Positions 25,305-34,125 of a stretch of DNA of 64,000 bases are shown one piece after another. Numbering within the stretch: position 1 is the stretch's first letter; the number at the start of each line of letters is the position of its first letter. The notes beneath the pieces are model-generated. The model was not told where the DNA came from, searched no databases, and saw nothing but the letters and a program-made list of their open reading frames with translations. This DNA comes from Mollicutes bacterium. GTDB taxonomy: Bacteria; Bacillota_I; Bacilli_A; Izemoplasmatales; Izemoplasmataceae. The DNA lies in assembly GCA_003552925.1 (NCBI GenBank), contig PUOX01000008.1, positions 1-64,000 on the forward strand. Direction: 5' to 3'. The translations under genes were made by a program, and so were the position numbers.

Positions 25305-26639
25305 CTACTCTACCTTTAACTCGCGAACGAGGGTGTAAGGTCCGCCGAAGCCGACCGAAAGCGGGAATTGTTCCATCTTGCCGCAACCGCCGCCCACGAA
25401 GCTTAACAACTCGAACTCTTCGCTGAGCTCGTCCACCAAAGAGAGTGTTTTGAACACGCTGCCGGTGACCACGGAAACTTTGATGGGGGTGGTGATTTCG
25501 CCGTTTTCGATTTTGTACGCGCGATCCGGCGCGATAGTGAACGTCGACATGCCGGAGCCGTGTTTGATGGTGTCGATGTAGACGCCGTTTTTGACGTTGG
25601 CGACGATGTCTTTGAGCGGCTTGTCGCCTTTGTCGATGTAGGTGGTCGTCATGCGGACGATTGGCTCAAACTCAAAATTCACGGCACGGGCGTTGCCGGT
25701 GGGTCCCTCTTCCATCAAGGCCGCCGTCTGAATGCTGTGGAGGCGTCCGGTGAGTTTGCCGTCGGTGATGATGGAGGTCTTCTCGCTTTTAGTGCCCTCG
25801 TCGTCATAGGGCGCGTAGCCAGAACCGTGGACGTTGCCGTCGTCGAGAATGTTCAAGTGCTTCTGGCCGATTTCTTTGCCGAGTTTCCATTCTTTGGCCA
25901 TGGTTTCATCGCCGACCATGAAGTCGGCTTCGCTTTTGTGGCCGAAGCTTTCATGCGTGAACACGCCGGTGGCGAGCGGACTCAACAAGACCGGATAAGT
26001 TCCTGCCTCGACGGGTTCGGCGTCGCGGACAAACGCGAGGTTCTTGTCGATTTCCGTCTCGAAATAGTCTTTCAACCCAGCGAGTTCTTCAAAATGAATG
26101 GCGGCGCGCGAAACGCTCGCCTGGTCCTTTTTATCGCCGAAAACTATGTCTAAGTCCATGCGGATGCCGCAACTTTGCTTGTCGAAAGTCACATTCGCGC
26201 CTTTTGAGGAATAAATGGACTTCACGGTCCGTGCGTCGACGTAATAAGACTTGTGGTGTACGATGGCCTCCGCTTGCAGCAACTCCAAGTATTCTTCCAT
26301 TAACGCTCGCTTTTTGCCTACGGGCACGTTGGCGATGGCGGTGTCTTCATACTGCAAAATGGTGTCTTGGTTGGTCTCGAACGCTTTCACGACCGGATGG
26401 TCGTCGATGTTTTCGTCCGGGGTCGCCATCGAAGCCAGTTCGTCGATGGTGTCTTGAAGTTTTTCAACATCGGTCGTCGATGCGTAATACCAACGCTTCC
26501 CGTCGAACACACGCACGAACGCTCCCTTGTTGTGGCGGACTTTTTCTTCTTGAAGGGTCGACTTCTTATACGAGATTTTCGTCGTCGAAGTCTCTTCAAT
26601 CCGCACATCTGTGTAAAGATGTTTAGGAAAATCGAACAT
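25305..26639 (-). CDS. tldD: TldD metalloprotease subunit
   Basis: A 444-residue TldD homologue carrying the catalytic metal site HESFGHKSEADF (HExxGH form) near residue 230. The C-terminal region FVGGGCGKMEQFPLSVGFGGP is also typical. With TldE it forms a cytoplasmic heterodimeric protease for unstructured peptides. It is first in a two-gene operon with its own promoter (26706-26735). A 14-base perfect palindrome near the transcription start may be an operator. ATG 26639 follows CAGGAGG. Confidence 0.95.
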   Translation of the reverse strand: MFDFPKHLYTDVRIEETSTTKISYKKSTLQEEKVRHNKGAFVRVFDGKRWYYASTTDVEKLQDTIDELASMATPDENIDDHPVVKAFETNQDTILQYEDTAIANVPVGKKRALMEEYLELLQAEAIVHHKSYYVDARTVKSIYSSKGANVTFDKQSCGIRMDLDIVFGDKKDQASVSRAAIHFEELAGLKDYFETEIDKNLAFVRDAEPVEAGTYPVLLSPLATGVFTHESFGHKSEADFMVGDETMAKEWKLGKEIGQKHLNILDDGNVHGSGYAPYDDEGTKSEKTSIITDGKLTGRLHSIQTAALMEEGPTGNARAVNFEFEPIVRMTTTYIDKGDKPLKDIVANVKNGVYIDTIKHGSGMSTFTIAPDRAYKIENGEITTPIKVSVVTGSVFKTLSLVDELSEEFELLSFVGGGCGKMEQFPLSVGFGGPYTLVRELKVE

Positions 26640-26682
26640 TATACGCCTCCTGTTTATTCTCCGCCTTCGCGGATAGGGTCTT

Positions 26683-26696
26683 TGTGAAAATTCACA
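26683..26696 (-). promoter_or_regulatory. Palindromic operator candidate upstream of tldD
   Basis: TGTGAAAATTCACA is a perfect 14-base inverted repeat located right at the expected transcription start of tldD-tldE. The half-site TGTGA resembles FNR/CRP or Rex half-sites but the spacing (4) differs from both. Confidence 0.45.
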
Positions 26697-26705
26697 TCTG
26701 GTTTC

Positions 26706-26735
26706 ATTATACAGTATTTCAAATAGAAATGTCAG
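26706..26735 (-). promoter_or_regulatory. Promoter of tldD-tldE
   Basis: Minus strand CTGACA (26730-26735), 18-base spacer, consensus TATAAT (26706-26711). Confidence 0.65.
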
Positions 26736-26747
26736 GGCTTTTTACGC

Positions 26748-28244
26748 TTAAATCAAACGGAAATGGCATCCGACGCTTGTTTCTTTTTCCAAGGCGTCTT
26801 CAATGACGGCGAGGGCCGCAATCGTCATGTGCAAGGTTTCGTAGTAGTTGCGATGGTGGTTTTCGTGCTTGCGCAAATTGTTCAGTATGTCTCGCAGGCC
26901 TTTTTGCGCTTCAAGCAAACCCGGTTTTTGCCGGACGATGCCGGCGTGTTCTTCCATCAGTTGGCGGATCTTGCGACGAATCGGCGCATAATCGAACCTT
27001 GCGGATTGAAGCAAGCGTCCGGGTTTTTGCGGTTCGAGGGTGCGTCCGGGCTTTTTGTTGATGGTTTGCGCGATGCGCCGAGCGAAGACCACGCATTCCA
27101 AAAGCGAATTGGAAGCGAGGCGATTGGCGCCGTGCACGCCCGTAGAAGCGCATTCGCCGACGGCGTATAAATACGGGAGGGTGCTTTCGCCGGAAAGATT
27201 GGTTTGCACGCCGCCGATCAAGAAATGTTCGACGGGGGTGATGGGAATCCAATCTTTCCCAAGTGTATATCCGTTTCGGTTCAAATGGGCGGCGATGGTT
27301 GGAAACCGCTTTTTTGCATACTCCGCGCCAAGCGGTGAAGTGTCGAGATAGACATAGTCGGCCCATGTGTCGTACATTTCCCGGTAGATCGCCTGAGCGA
27401 CCACATCGCGCGGTGCGAGTTCGCCGTCTTCGTGATAGCGTTTCGCAAACAGCGCGCCTTCGATGTTGCGGAGCACAGCCCCTTCCCCGCGCAAAGCTTC
27501 CGAAAGCAAAAACGAACGCGAATCGCTTTCGCCGTTGTAAAAAGCGCTCGGATGAAACTGAACGAACGCCATGTCGCGAATGCGCGCGCCGGCATTTTGC
27601 GCAAGGGCGATGCCACATCCTGTGGCGGCGGCCGCGTTGGTCGTCTTTTTGTAAAGCGCGCCGATGCCGCCGGTTGCCAAGACGACGTGTCCGGCTTGAA
27701 AGTGGATGGTCTCACCGTTTTTTCTTAGCGTCCTCGCACCGACGGCTTCGCCGTTTTCAACCACGATGCCATAGACCATCGTGTCTTCGACAATGTCAAT
27801 GTTTTTCCGCTTTTCGGCCTCTTTCCAAAGAGGGGCCATCATTTCTTTGCCCGTGGCGTCGCCGCCGCTATGCAAAACGCGCGCATGGGAATGACCGCCT
27901 TCTTTGGTGGTGTGCATCAAACCGGCCCTGTCGAGGTCGAAGGTTACACCGAAACGCATCAGTTGCTCGATGTTTTCTTTGGCCTCGTCAATTAAAACAC
28001 GGACAGCTTGCTCATCGTTGAGCCGGCTGCCCGCAATCATTGTGTCCTCAAAATGGCTTGACAAAAGATCGGCGTCTGTGGACATCTCGCTTGCGATGCC
28101 GCCTTGCGCGAGATGCGAGTTGGTTTGGGAAACGGTGTTTTTTACGACGACGACAACCTTCAATCTGTCGTCGACCAAAAGCGCCGTATAAAGCCCGGAA
28201 AGGCCGCCGCCGACGATTAAGACGTCGCAAGAGCGTTTTTTCAT
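26748..28244 (-). CDS. nadB: L-aspartate oxidase
   Basis: A 498-residue flavoprotein that oxidises L-aspartate to iminoaspartate, the first step of de novo NAD synthesis. The N-terminal FAD site reads VLIVGGGLSGLYTALL; HSHARVLHSGGDATGKEM and the substrate-site GANRLASNSLLECVVFARR are conserved. In an anaerobe fumarate or another acceptor would replace oxygen for FAD reoxidation. Its ATG overlaps the nadA stop by four bases (ATGA). It is the last gene of pdxS-nadC-nadA-nadB. Confidence 0.96.
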   Translation of the reverse strand: MKKRSCDVLIVGGGLSGLYTALLVDDRLKVVVVVKNTVSQTNSHLAQGGIASEMSTDADLLSSHFEDTMIAGSRLNDEQAVRVLIDEAKENIEQLMRFGVTFDLDRAGLMHTTKEGGHSHARVLHSGGDATGKEMMAPLWKEAEKRKNIDIVEDTMVYGIVVENGEAVGARTLRKNGETIHFQAGHVVLATGGIGALYKKTTNAAAATGCGIALAQNAGARIRDMAFVQFHPSAFYNGESDSRSFLLSEALRGEGAVLRNIEGALFAKRYHEDGELAPRDVVAQAIYREMYDTWADYVYLDTSPLGAEYAKKRFPTIAAHLNRNGYTLGKDWIPITPVEHFLIGGVQTNLSGESTLPYLYAVGECASTGVHGANRLASNSLLECVVFARRIAQTINKKPGRTLEPQKPGRLLQSARFDYAPIRRKIRQLMEEHAGIVRQKPGLLEAQKGLRDILNNLRKHENHHRNYYETLHMTIAALAVIEDALEKETSVGCHFRLI

Positions 28245-29155
28245 TGCGCGCTTTCTTCCATCATCCGGCGCAAAGACGCTTCGGCCGCTTCACGGATTGT
28301 AGAATCGACCTCGATTTCATAGACGCCCTCTTTCAACGCGCGATGCAAATCTTCCAACGTAGTCTTTTTCATGTCCTCGCAGACCAGCTTGTCGGTCACG
28401 GGAAGAAAGGTTTTGTCGGGGGATTGTTTTTGCAGCTCGTGAATCAATCCCTCCTCGGTGCCGATGAGGTATGTGCTCGCCTCATCGTGAAGCGCATAAG
28501 AAAGGAGCGCCTGCGTGCCGCCGACGAAATCGGCTTCGCGTAGGACTTCAAGGGGCGCTTCGGGGTGGGCGATGAAGCGCGCGTCCGGATATTTTTCTTT
28601 CATGGTTTTGACGTCTTCGACGGTAAGATCGTTATGAATGTCGCACCATCCTTCGAAAAGGTCGATGTTCAAATCGTGCTTGTCGATCAAATATTGCGCA
28701 AGGTTCTTGTCGGGAACGTACAAAAACTTCTGCCCCGGATATCGTTTGAGAATCTTTTCGGCGTTCGAGCTCGTTACGCATATGTCGCTTAAGGCTTTGA
28801 TTTCGGCCGTGGAGTTGACATAGCACACAACGCTTGCCTCCGGGTGTTTTTCTCGGTACTCCTTGATGCTTTTTGCGTCGGCCATGTCCGCCATGGGACA
28901 TCCTGCGTCTTTGACGGGCAAAAGCACCCGCTTGTTTGGGGAGAGGAGTTTGGCGGTCTCCGCCATGAAATGCACGCCACAAAAGACGATGGTGTCGGCG
29001 TTTGTTTCGGCGGCCGCTTTGGAAAGCTGGAAGGAATCGCCGACCAAGTCGGCGATGTCCTGGATTTCCTTGTTTTGGTAATAGTGCGCCAAAATCAAGG
29101 CGTTGTGTTTGGTTTTCAATGCCAAAATCTCTTGGACCATTTGTTTTTGGTTCAT
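28241..29155 (-). CDS. nadA: Quinolinate synthase
   Basis: A 304-residue enzyme that condenses iminoaspartate with dihydroxyacetone phosphate to quinolinate, using an oxygen-sensitive [4Fe-4S] cluster. The three expected Cys ligands are present: Cys86 in KDAGCPMAD, one in FEGWCDIHND and one in KLVCEDMKK. AHYYQNKEIQ at the N-terminus is typical. It lies between nadC (13-base gap) and nadB (4-base overlap), so the pathway is co-expressed and NadB can hand over its unstable product. Confidence 0.96.
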   Translation of the reverse strand: MNQKQMVQEILALKTKHNALILAHYYQNKEIQDIADLVGDSFQLSKAAAETNADTIVFCGVHFMAETAKLLSPNKRVLLPVKDAGCPMADMADAKSIKEYREKHPEASVVCYVNSTAEIKALSDICVTSSNAEKILKRYPGQKFLYVPDKNLAQYLIDKHDLNIDLFEGWCDIHNDLTVEDVKTMKEKYPDARFIAHPEAPLEVLREADFVGGTQALLSYALHDEASTYLIGTEEGLIHELQKQSPDKTFLPVTDKLVCEDMKKTTLEDLHRALKEGVYEIEVDSTIREAAEASLRRMMEESAQ

Positions 29156-29168
29156 GGTAACGCCTCGC

Positions 29169-29996
29169 TTAATAGGAAAATTTCATACTGATGTCGAACG
29201 CCTCGACAGAATGCGTAAGGGCGCCGACGGAAATGAAATGTACGCCGGTTTCGGCGATGCTCGCAACCCTGTCGAGCGTAACGTTCCCGCTCGCCTCGAG
29301 TTCCTTTTGAGCATGATTGTTTTGAACGCAGCGCCGCATGAGCTCTAAAGACATGTTGTCGAGCATGATGCGGTTGCAATCGGTCAATTGCGCCTCTTGA
29401 AATTGTTCAAAGGTTTCCACTTCAACTTCGATGGGCGTGTTTGAACCGATGATGCTTCTCACTACGGCCACGGCGTCTTCAATGCTTCCGGCGGCGTGGA
29501 TGTGGTTGTCTTTGATCAACGCCATGTCGGAAAGGGAAAAACGATGGTTGTACCCGCCGCCGCGGACAACCGCGAGTTTGTCGATGGCGCGCAAAGTCGG
29601 AGCGGTCTTGCGCGTATCGAGAATTTTGCAGTCGGTGTGGCGCACTTTGTCGACATACTTTCGCGTAGCGGTGCTGATTCCGCTCATCCGTTGCAAAAAA
29701 TTGAGCGCGGTGCGTTCGGCTTTCAAAAGATTTTTGGTTTTTCCACGGACAAAAGCGAGATAATCGCCGGCTTCCACCGTTGCGCCTTCGGCCTGTATCG
29801 CCTTGAACTCGACGGTTTCATCCACCGCTTCGAAGACCGCTTTGGCAATGTCCAACCCGCTGACGACGCCCGAAGCTTTTGCGCTCAACACCGCTTCGCT
29901 TTCTTCGGTAGTGAAAAGCGCGTCGGAGGTGATGTCGCCATGAGGCATGTCTTCTTCCAACGCGCGTTTGATGAGGACTTTCAGTTCGCTATCCAT
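29169..29996 (-). CDS. nadC: Nicotinate-nucleotide pyrophosphorylase (carboxylating)
   Basis: A 275-residue quinolinate phosphoribosyltransferase making nicotinate mononucleotide from quinolinate and PRPP. Conserved blocks include EDMPHGDITSDALF at the N-terminus, LNFLQRMSGIST, ILDTRKTAPTLR and VRGGGYNHRFSL. I start at ATG 29996, seven bases after AAGGGG; a GTG five codons upstream would bury that ribosome site inside the gene. The gap to pdxS is 19 bases. Confidence 0.96.
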   Translation of the reverse strand: MDSELKVLIKRALEEDMPHGDITSDALFTTEESEAVLSAKASGVVSGLDIAKAVFEAVDETVEFKAIQAEGATVEAGDYLAFVRGKTKNLLKAERTALNFLQRMSGISTATRKYVDKVRHTDCKILDTRKTAPTLRAIDKLAVVRGGGYNHRFSLSDMALIKDNHIHAAGSIEDAVAVVRSIIGSNTPIEVEVETFEQFQEAQLTDCNRIMLDNMSLELMRRCVQNNHAQKELEASGNVTLDRVASIAETGVHFISVGALTHSVEAFDISMKFSY

Positions 29997-30015
29997 AATA
30001 TTCCCCTTCACAACA

Positions 30016-30864
30016 CTATTCGTCTTGAGATTGCTGCATCGACTTGATGGACACGCCGCTCATCGCTTCACCGAGGCCTTTGGAGACTTCGGCGACTTTG
30101 GCGTAGTCCTTGTGGTTCTTCACCGCTTCAACGATGGCCTGGGCGCGTTTTTTGGGGTTGTCGGATTTGAAAATGCCGGATCCGACAAACACGCCTTCGG
30201 CGCCTAAATGCATCATCAATACCGCATCGGCGGGCGTGGCGATGCCGCCGGCGGACAAGTTGGGCACAGGGAGTTTTCCGTGCTTGTGGACGTATTCGAC
30301 CAAATCGTAGGGCGCGCGGATTTCTTTGGCGAAATCCATCAGTTCGTCTTTGCGCATCGATTTGACTTTGGCGATGTCGGCGTTGATGGTGCGCATGTGG
30401 CGAACGGCTTCGGCCACATCGCCGGTGCCGGCGACGCCCTTGGTGCGAATCATCTGCGCCCCTTCCTTGATGCGGCGCAAGGCTTCGCCCAAATCCGTCG
30501 CTCCGCAAACAAATGGGGTTTTGAAGAGGGTCTTGTCAATATGATGGTGTTCATCGGCCGGAGTCAACACTTCGCTTTCGTCGATGAAATCGACGTTCAG
30601 CGCTTCAAGAATGAAGGCTTCCGCAAAATGTCCGATGCGCACTTTCGCCATGACGGGGATGTCTACGGCGTCTTGGATTTCCTGAATAAGCTGCGGGTCC
30701 GACATGCGGGCGACACCGCCTTGCTTGATGATGTCCGCCGGCACCTTTTCAAGGGCCATGACGGCCATTGCGCCGGCTTCTTCGGCGATTTTTGCCTGTT
30801 CTTTCGTGACCACATCCATGATGACGCCGCCGCGAAGTTGTTTCGCTATGTTTCGTCCTTTCAT
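30016..30864 (-). CDS. pdxS: Pyridoxal 5'-phosphate synthase subunit PdxS
   Basis: A 282-residue PdxS, slightly shorter than the usual ~294. The active-site lysine lies in [13 protein letters not shown], with [13 protein letters not shown] and [13 protein letters not shown] also conserved. PdxS builds PLP from ribose 5-phosphate, glyceraldehyde 3-phosphate and ammonia, normally supplied by the glutaminase PdxT. No pdxT lies in this window, although the two are usually adjacent. The first position of a NAD-synthesis operon is an unusual setting. I chose ATG 30864 (GAGGTG six bases upstream) over a GTG three codons earlier. Confidence 0.95.
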   Translation of the reverse strand: MKGRNIAKQLRGGVIMDVVTKEQAKIAEEAGAMAVMALEKVPADIIKQGGVARMSDPQLIQEIQDAVDIPVMAKVRIGHFAEAFILEALNVDFIDESEVLTPADEHHHIDKTLFKTPFVCGATDLGEALRRIKEGAQMIRTKGVAGTGDVAEAVRHMRTINADIAKVKSMRKDELMDFAKEIRAPYDLVEYVHKHGKLPVPNLSAGGIATPADAVLMMHLGAEGVFVGSGIFKSDNPKKRAQAIVEAVKNHKDYAKVAEVSKGLGEAMSGVSIKSMQQSQDE

Positions 30865-30920
30865 ACTCAACACCTCTATTGTTAAGGATTCTTTTTATCC
30901 GATAGGATTGCAATTTCTGT

Positions 30921-30948
30921 AAAACACCACGGGATGACCCGTGGGGTG
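30921..30948 (-). terminator. Terminator of tRNA-Leu
   Basis: Minus strand CACCCCACGGG-TCAT-CCCGTGGTG followed by TTTT, nine bases past the tRNA. Confidence 0.8.
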
Positions 30949-30957
30949 CATTCGTGA

Positions 30958-31043
30958 TGGTGCGGTTGGTGGGATTCGAACCCACACGTCGTTAAGACAC
31001 TACCGTCTGAGGATAGCGCGTCTACCGGTTCCGCCACAACCGC
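30958..31043 (-). tRNA. tRNA-Leu (anticodon CAG)
   Basis: An 86-base class II tRNA on the minus strand. The acceptor stem is GCGGTTG/CAACCGC and the anticodon arm CTATC-CTCAGAC-GGTAG gives anticodon CAG. A long variable arm follows, then T arm GTGGG-TTCGAAT-CCCAC, and CCA is encoded at 30958-30960. Confidence 0.95.
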
Positions 31044-31072
31044 ATGTGCCACATGGGCATCTTTACATATGC

Positions 31073-31102
31073 ATTGTAACAAACTTTCGCTTGTTTTGAC
31101 AA
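31073..31102 (-). promoter_or_regulatory. Promoter of tRNA-Leu
   Basis: Minus strand TTGTCA (31097-31102), 18-base spacer, TACAAT (31073-31078). Confidence 0.65.
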
Positions 31103-31136
31103 AGAGTTTCCACTTTTTTCAGGGTCCGCATTCGTT

Positions 31137-31889
31137 TCACACGTTCAAACGATACAACTTATTGGCGTTTTCAAAAAGCACCTTCGTGCGGGCGTCTCCG
31201 CGGACCATCTTGGAGAGTTTCTCAAGCTGTCCGTCCAGTTCGCAAGATGCGTAATCGCTGCCGAAGAGCACGCGGGACGGCGCCTTTTGCATAAGGGTTG
31301 ACAGTAGCGATTCCGCTTCGCGCGCATCGCCTTCAAGCATTGAAGACAGTTCGTAGTAGACGTTGTGCAGCCCCGCGACGGTTGCAACCGCCTCTAGTGC
31401 GTTCCCCTTCCAGCAATGGCACACAACAACCGGCAAATCCGGAAACTTTCTCGCAACACGGGCCACTTCGCTCGGATGCGGGACGGCCTTGCCGTCCTTT
31501 GTCCATTCGGTGTGGACAAGGAGCGGAACGCGGCGCTTTTCAAGTTCTTCGTATAGGGGAATCAACCGGGAATCCTCCAGGGTGAACGGTTCATGCCCGG
31601 GATAGAGTTTCACACCGACGGCGCGTTTTTGATCGAGCGTGTTCGCCACATAATGCAAGTTGATGCCCGCAAGCGGACTGACGCCGATCACGGCGAAGAG
31701 GCGCTTCTCCTTACCGGCGAGCCGAACAATTTCTTCGCTGGTGCCGATGGTTGATTCACCCAATGAATCGGCGATGACGATGCCGTAATCGATGGAGTGT
31801 TCGTCTAATTTCGCCAACAGAATGCGCGACTTATCGTCAATATCCGTGCCCCAATAGGGCAGATGCAAATGGGCGTCGAGGATTGTCAT
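31137..31889 (-). CDS. Amidohydrolase-2 family metal-dependent hydrolase
   Basis: A 250-residue TIM-barrel hydrolase. DAHLHLPYW at the N-terminus supplies the HxH metal ligands, followed by GVKLYPGHEP, LLVHTEW, VVVCHCWKG and FGSDYA with the late Asp. The pattern fits the amidohydrolase-related family (decarboxylases, lactonases, phosphoesterases). The substrate is not predictable. I start at ATG 31889 (AAAGGA upstream), 15 bases after the EamA transporter gene, so the two are likely co-transcribed and the transporter may move a related metabolite. Confidence 0.82.
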   Translation of the reverse strand: MTILDAHLHLPYWGTDIDDKSRILLAKLDEHSIDYGIVIADSLGESTIGTSEEIVRLAGKEKRLFAVIGVSPLAGINLHYVANTLDQKRAVGVKLYPGHEPFTLEDSRLIPLYEELEKRRVPLLVHTEWTKDGKAVPHPSEVARVARKFPDLPVVVCHCWKGNALEAVATVAGLHNVYYELSSMLEGDAREAESLLSTLMQKAPSRVLFGSDYASCELDGQLEKLSKMVRGDARTKVLFENANKLYRLNV

Positions 31890-31904
31890 AGGCCACATCC
31901 TTTC

Positions 31905-32846
31905 TTATGAAGAGCGGAACTCATGGCGCGAGAGGCCGGAACGTCTCACTTTGCGATTGGTACGGATTGTGCCATACACGCCGGTGATGATCATGGCGGC
32001 GCCCACGTAATGATACGCATAAAGCCTTTCGCTCAATATGATCGCGCCCGCGGCGATGGCGACGATGGTCGCAAGGTTGGCGTAGATGCTGATGACGTGC
32101 GCCTGCAAACGGGCCAAGGCGAAATTGAGCAAAAAGAACCCGCCGATTGACGCCACGACGCCAAGGTACAATATCGGCAGCACTAGCTCCCAAGCCGCAA
32201 GCAAGCCGACATATGCACTCAACCCTTCTCCCAAAGCCAAATGGACTAGGTAAAACAAATTGAACGCGGCCGCGCCGAAGAGCATCATGAAATACGTCGT
32301 CTCCTGCGCCCGCAACACCTTTGAAGCGCGGCGGGAAGCGATGTTGAAAAACGCGGCGGACAAGACCGCACCTAGCAACAACAAAAACCCCAGCGTTTCG
32401 GGTTCAAACGCTTCACGGCTTTCCATGATGCGAATCACAAAGATGCCGCTCACGCTCAAGAGAATGAAGAACACTTGGATCTTTCGGGGGCGCTCTTTCA
32501 AAATCAATGCGCTCAAGATGGTGACGAAGATGGGGATCAACGCAATCATCATTCCCGCTTCGCTGCTTGTCGTCCTTGCAAGACCGTAGGTCTCAAACAG
32601 GAAATATAAAATGGGCTGAAAAAGCACCACCGGCAAAAGCAGTTTCCAATGGGCTTTCTCAAAGCGTACCTTGATGACTCCGAACCGCCTCAACACTTCG
32701 AACATGAAAAAGGCGACCAAGAACCTGTAGGCGATGAGTCCAATCGGCGATATGTGTTCAAGCGCCGTTTTCGAAAACATGAACGTAAGCCCGAAGACGA
32801 CGGCGAAGGTCACCCCGGCAATGTGGCCCGATTTTTGCGGATTCAT
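31905..32846 (-). CDS. EamA/DMT-family transporter
   Basis: A 313-residue membrane protein with about ten hydrophobic segments in two EamA repeats, the usual drug/metabolite transporter design. FSKTALEHISPIGLIAYRFLVAFF in the first half and an ILSERLYAYHYVGAAMIITGVYG end in the second are typical. Members export amino acids or other metabolites. I start at ATG 32846 (GAGTG upstream); three extra codons upstream are possible. It leads a probable two-gene unit with the amidohydrolase gene. Confidence 0.9.
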   Translation of the reverse strand: MNPQKSGHIAGVTFAVVFGLTFMFSKTALEHISPIGLIAYRFLVAFFMFEVLRRFGVIKVRFEKAHWKLLLPVVLFQPILYFLFETYGLARTTSSEAGMMIALIPIFVTILSALILKERPRKIQVFFILLSVSGIFVIRIMESREAFEPETLGFLLLLGAVLSAAFFNIASRRASKVLRAQETTYFMMLFGAAAFNLFYLVHLALGEGLSAYVGLLAAWELVLPILYLGVVASIGGFFLLNFALARLQAHVISIYANLATIVAIAAGAIILSERLYAYHYVGAAMIITGVYGTIRTNRKVRRSGLSRHEFRSS

Positions 32847-32925
32847 TGTCCACACTCCTAGTCAAAATTTCTGCCAAGTCGATTATACAACAGTTTCACC
32901 GAAGAAGATACCCCTTCCGGAAAAT

Positions 32926-34020
32926 CTACGCTTTAAAGTTGTAAAGCGGCGTGACCTTGTCGATGATGTCCACGGTTTCGTGCAGATAGGGAAGGATGGA
33001 GGCAACGTCCTTATACGCCATCGGTGCTTCATCCAGCGTTTGCTTTCTTAGGGAGGTCGTATACACATGCTTCATCGATTGCTTGAACGCCTCCATGGAG
33101 AACTTCTTCTTCGCCTGCTTGCGGCTATAAAGCCTACCCGCACCATGCGGCGCCGTTTGGTTCCATTCGGGGTTGCCTTTGCCCTTCGCAATCAACACCC
33201 CATCGCGCATGTTGAGCGGAATGACGAGTTTTTCGTTCAAACGGGCCGGAACGGCGCCTTTGCGAATCATCCGTTCTTCGGTGGAAATGACATTGTGCAC
33301 CGTGTCGAAAGTTTCCGAGACATTCAGGTTCATGCTTTTCACCAACGCCTCCGCCATCACGCGGCGGTTCTCCCTGGCATAGCGCTGGGCGATTTCCATA
33401 TCGTGCAAGTATTTCCTGAGCGGTTCGCCTTCTAAATAGGCCAAGCTTTTCGGAACTCCGCTCAAGGACCGTTTGGACGCTTCCGCTTGGTGGTATTCGG
33501 CGATTTGATAACCGAAGCGGCGGCTGCCCGAGTGGATGAACAAATACAGTTCGTCTCCCTGCCCGCGGCCGACTTCGATGAAATGGTTGCCGCCGCCTAG
33601 GGTGCCTAGACTGCGAACGGCCCGTTCCTGATCGACACGCGCATGCACGCGGTCGACGCCGAGTTCTTTCGCTTTCTTCCGAAGTTCCGGGGTAGTGGCG
33701 GGATGCACGTTGAAGCCGGAGGGAATATGGTTTCGGATGGCTTGGTCGAGTTTGTCGAAATCGATCAGGCGGTCTTTTAGCACAAGCGTCAAAACGCCGC
33801 AGCCGATGTCGACGCCGACAAGATTCGGCACGACCTTGTCGGAATAGTCCATGCTCAGCCCAATCACACAACCGGCGCCGGCGTGCACATCGGGCATGAT
33901 GCGGATTTTGCTTGAGGAAAAGGCTTGTTGGTCCAACAAGGTTTCAATTTGCGCCTTTGAAGTTTCATCGAGCCAATCGGCATAGACCACAGCTTTGTTG
34001 AAGCGTCCTTTGACAATCAT
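32926..34020 (-). CDS. rtcB: RtcB-type RNA ligase
   Basis: A 364-residue RtcB protein, on the short side of the family. Metal- and GMP-binding motifs are intact: PDVHAGAGCVIG, GVDIGCGV (Mn-binding Cys), LGGGNHFIE and the guanylylated His in PHGAGRLYSRK. RtcB joins 2',3'-cyclic phosphate or 3'-phosphate RNA ends to 5'-OH ends with GTP, repairing broken tRNA or rRNA. The gene stands alone, with no archease or RNA cyclase neighbour. Confidence 0.95.
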   Translation of the reverse strand: MIVKGRFNKAVVYADWLDETSKAQIETLLDQQAFSSSKIRIMPDVHAGAGCVIGLSMDYSDKVVPNLVGVDIGCGVLTLVLKDRLIDFDKLDQAIRNHIPSGFNVHPATTPELRKKAKELGVDRVHARVDQERAVRSLGTLGGGNHFIEVGRGQGDELYLFIHSGSRRFGYQIAEYHQAEASKRSLSGVPKSLAYLEGEPLRKYLHDMEIAQRYARENRRVMAEALVKSMNLNVSETFDTVHNVISTEERMIRKGAVPARLNEKLVIPLNMRDGVLIAKGKGNPEWNQTAPHGAGRLYSRKQAKKKFSMEAFKQSMKHVYTTSLRKQTLDEAPMAYKDVASILPYLHETVDIIDKVTPLYNFKA

Positions 34021-34078
34021 GGCAAGCCCTCCTTCCTACCTTGATTATACACCATCATAGCGTGTCTTCATAGAGATA

Positions 34079-34112
34079 GAAAACGGACGACACCGTCTGG
34101 CGTCGTCCGTTG
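34079..34112 (-). terminator. Terminator of the hyd operon
   Basis: Minus strand ACGGACGACGCC-AGAC-GGTGTCGTCCGT followed by TTTC. Confidence 0.85.
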
Positions 34113-34125
34113 GTTCGGAAGGAAA

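Noticed and set aside
28241-29155. Apparent loss of an iron-sulfur Cys in NadA (sequence HPEAP)
   Set aside because: The cluster ligands of NadA lie elsewhere; all three expected Cys (KDAGCPM, EGWCDIH, KLVCED) are present, and the HPE-x-P position is not a ligand.
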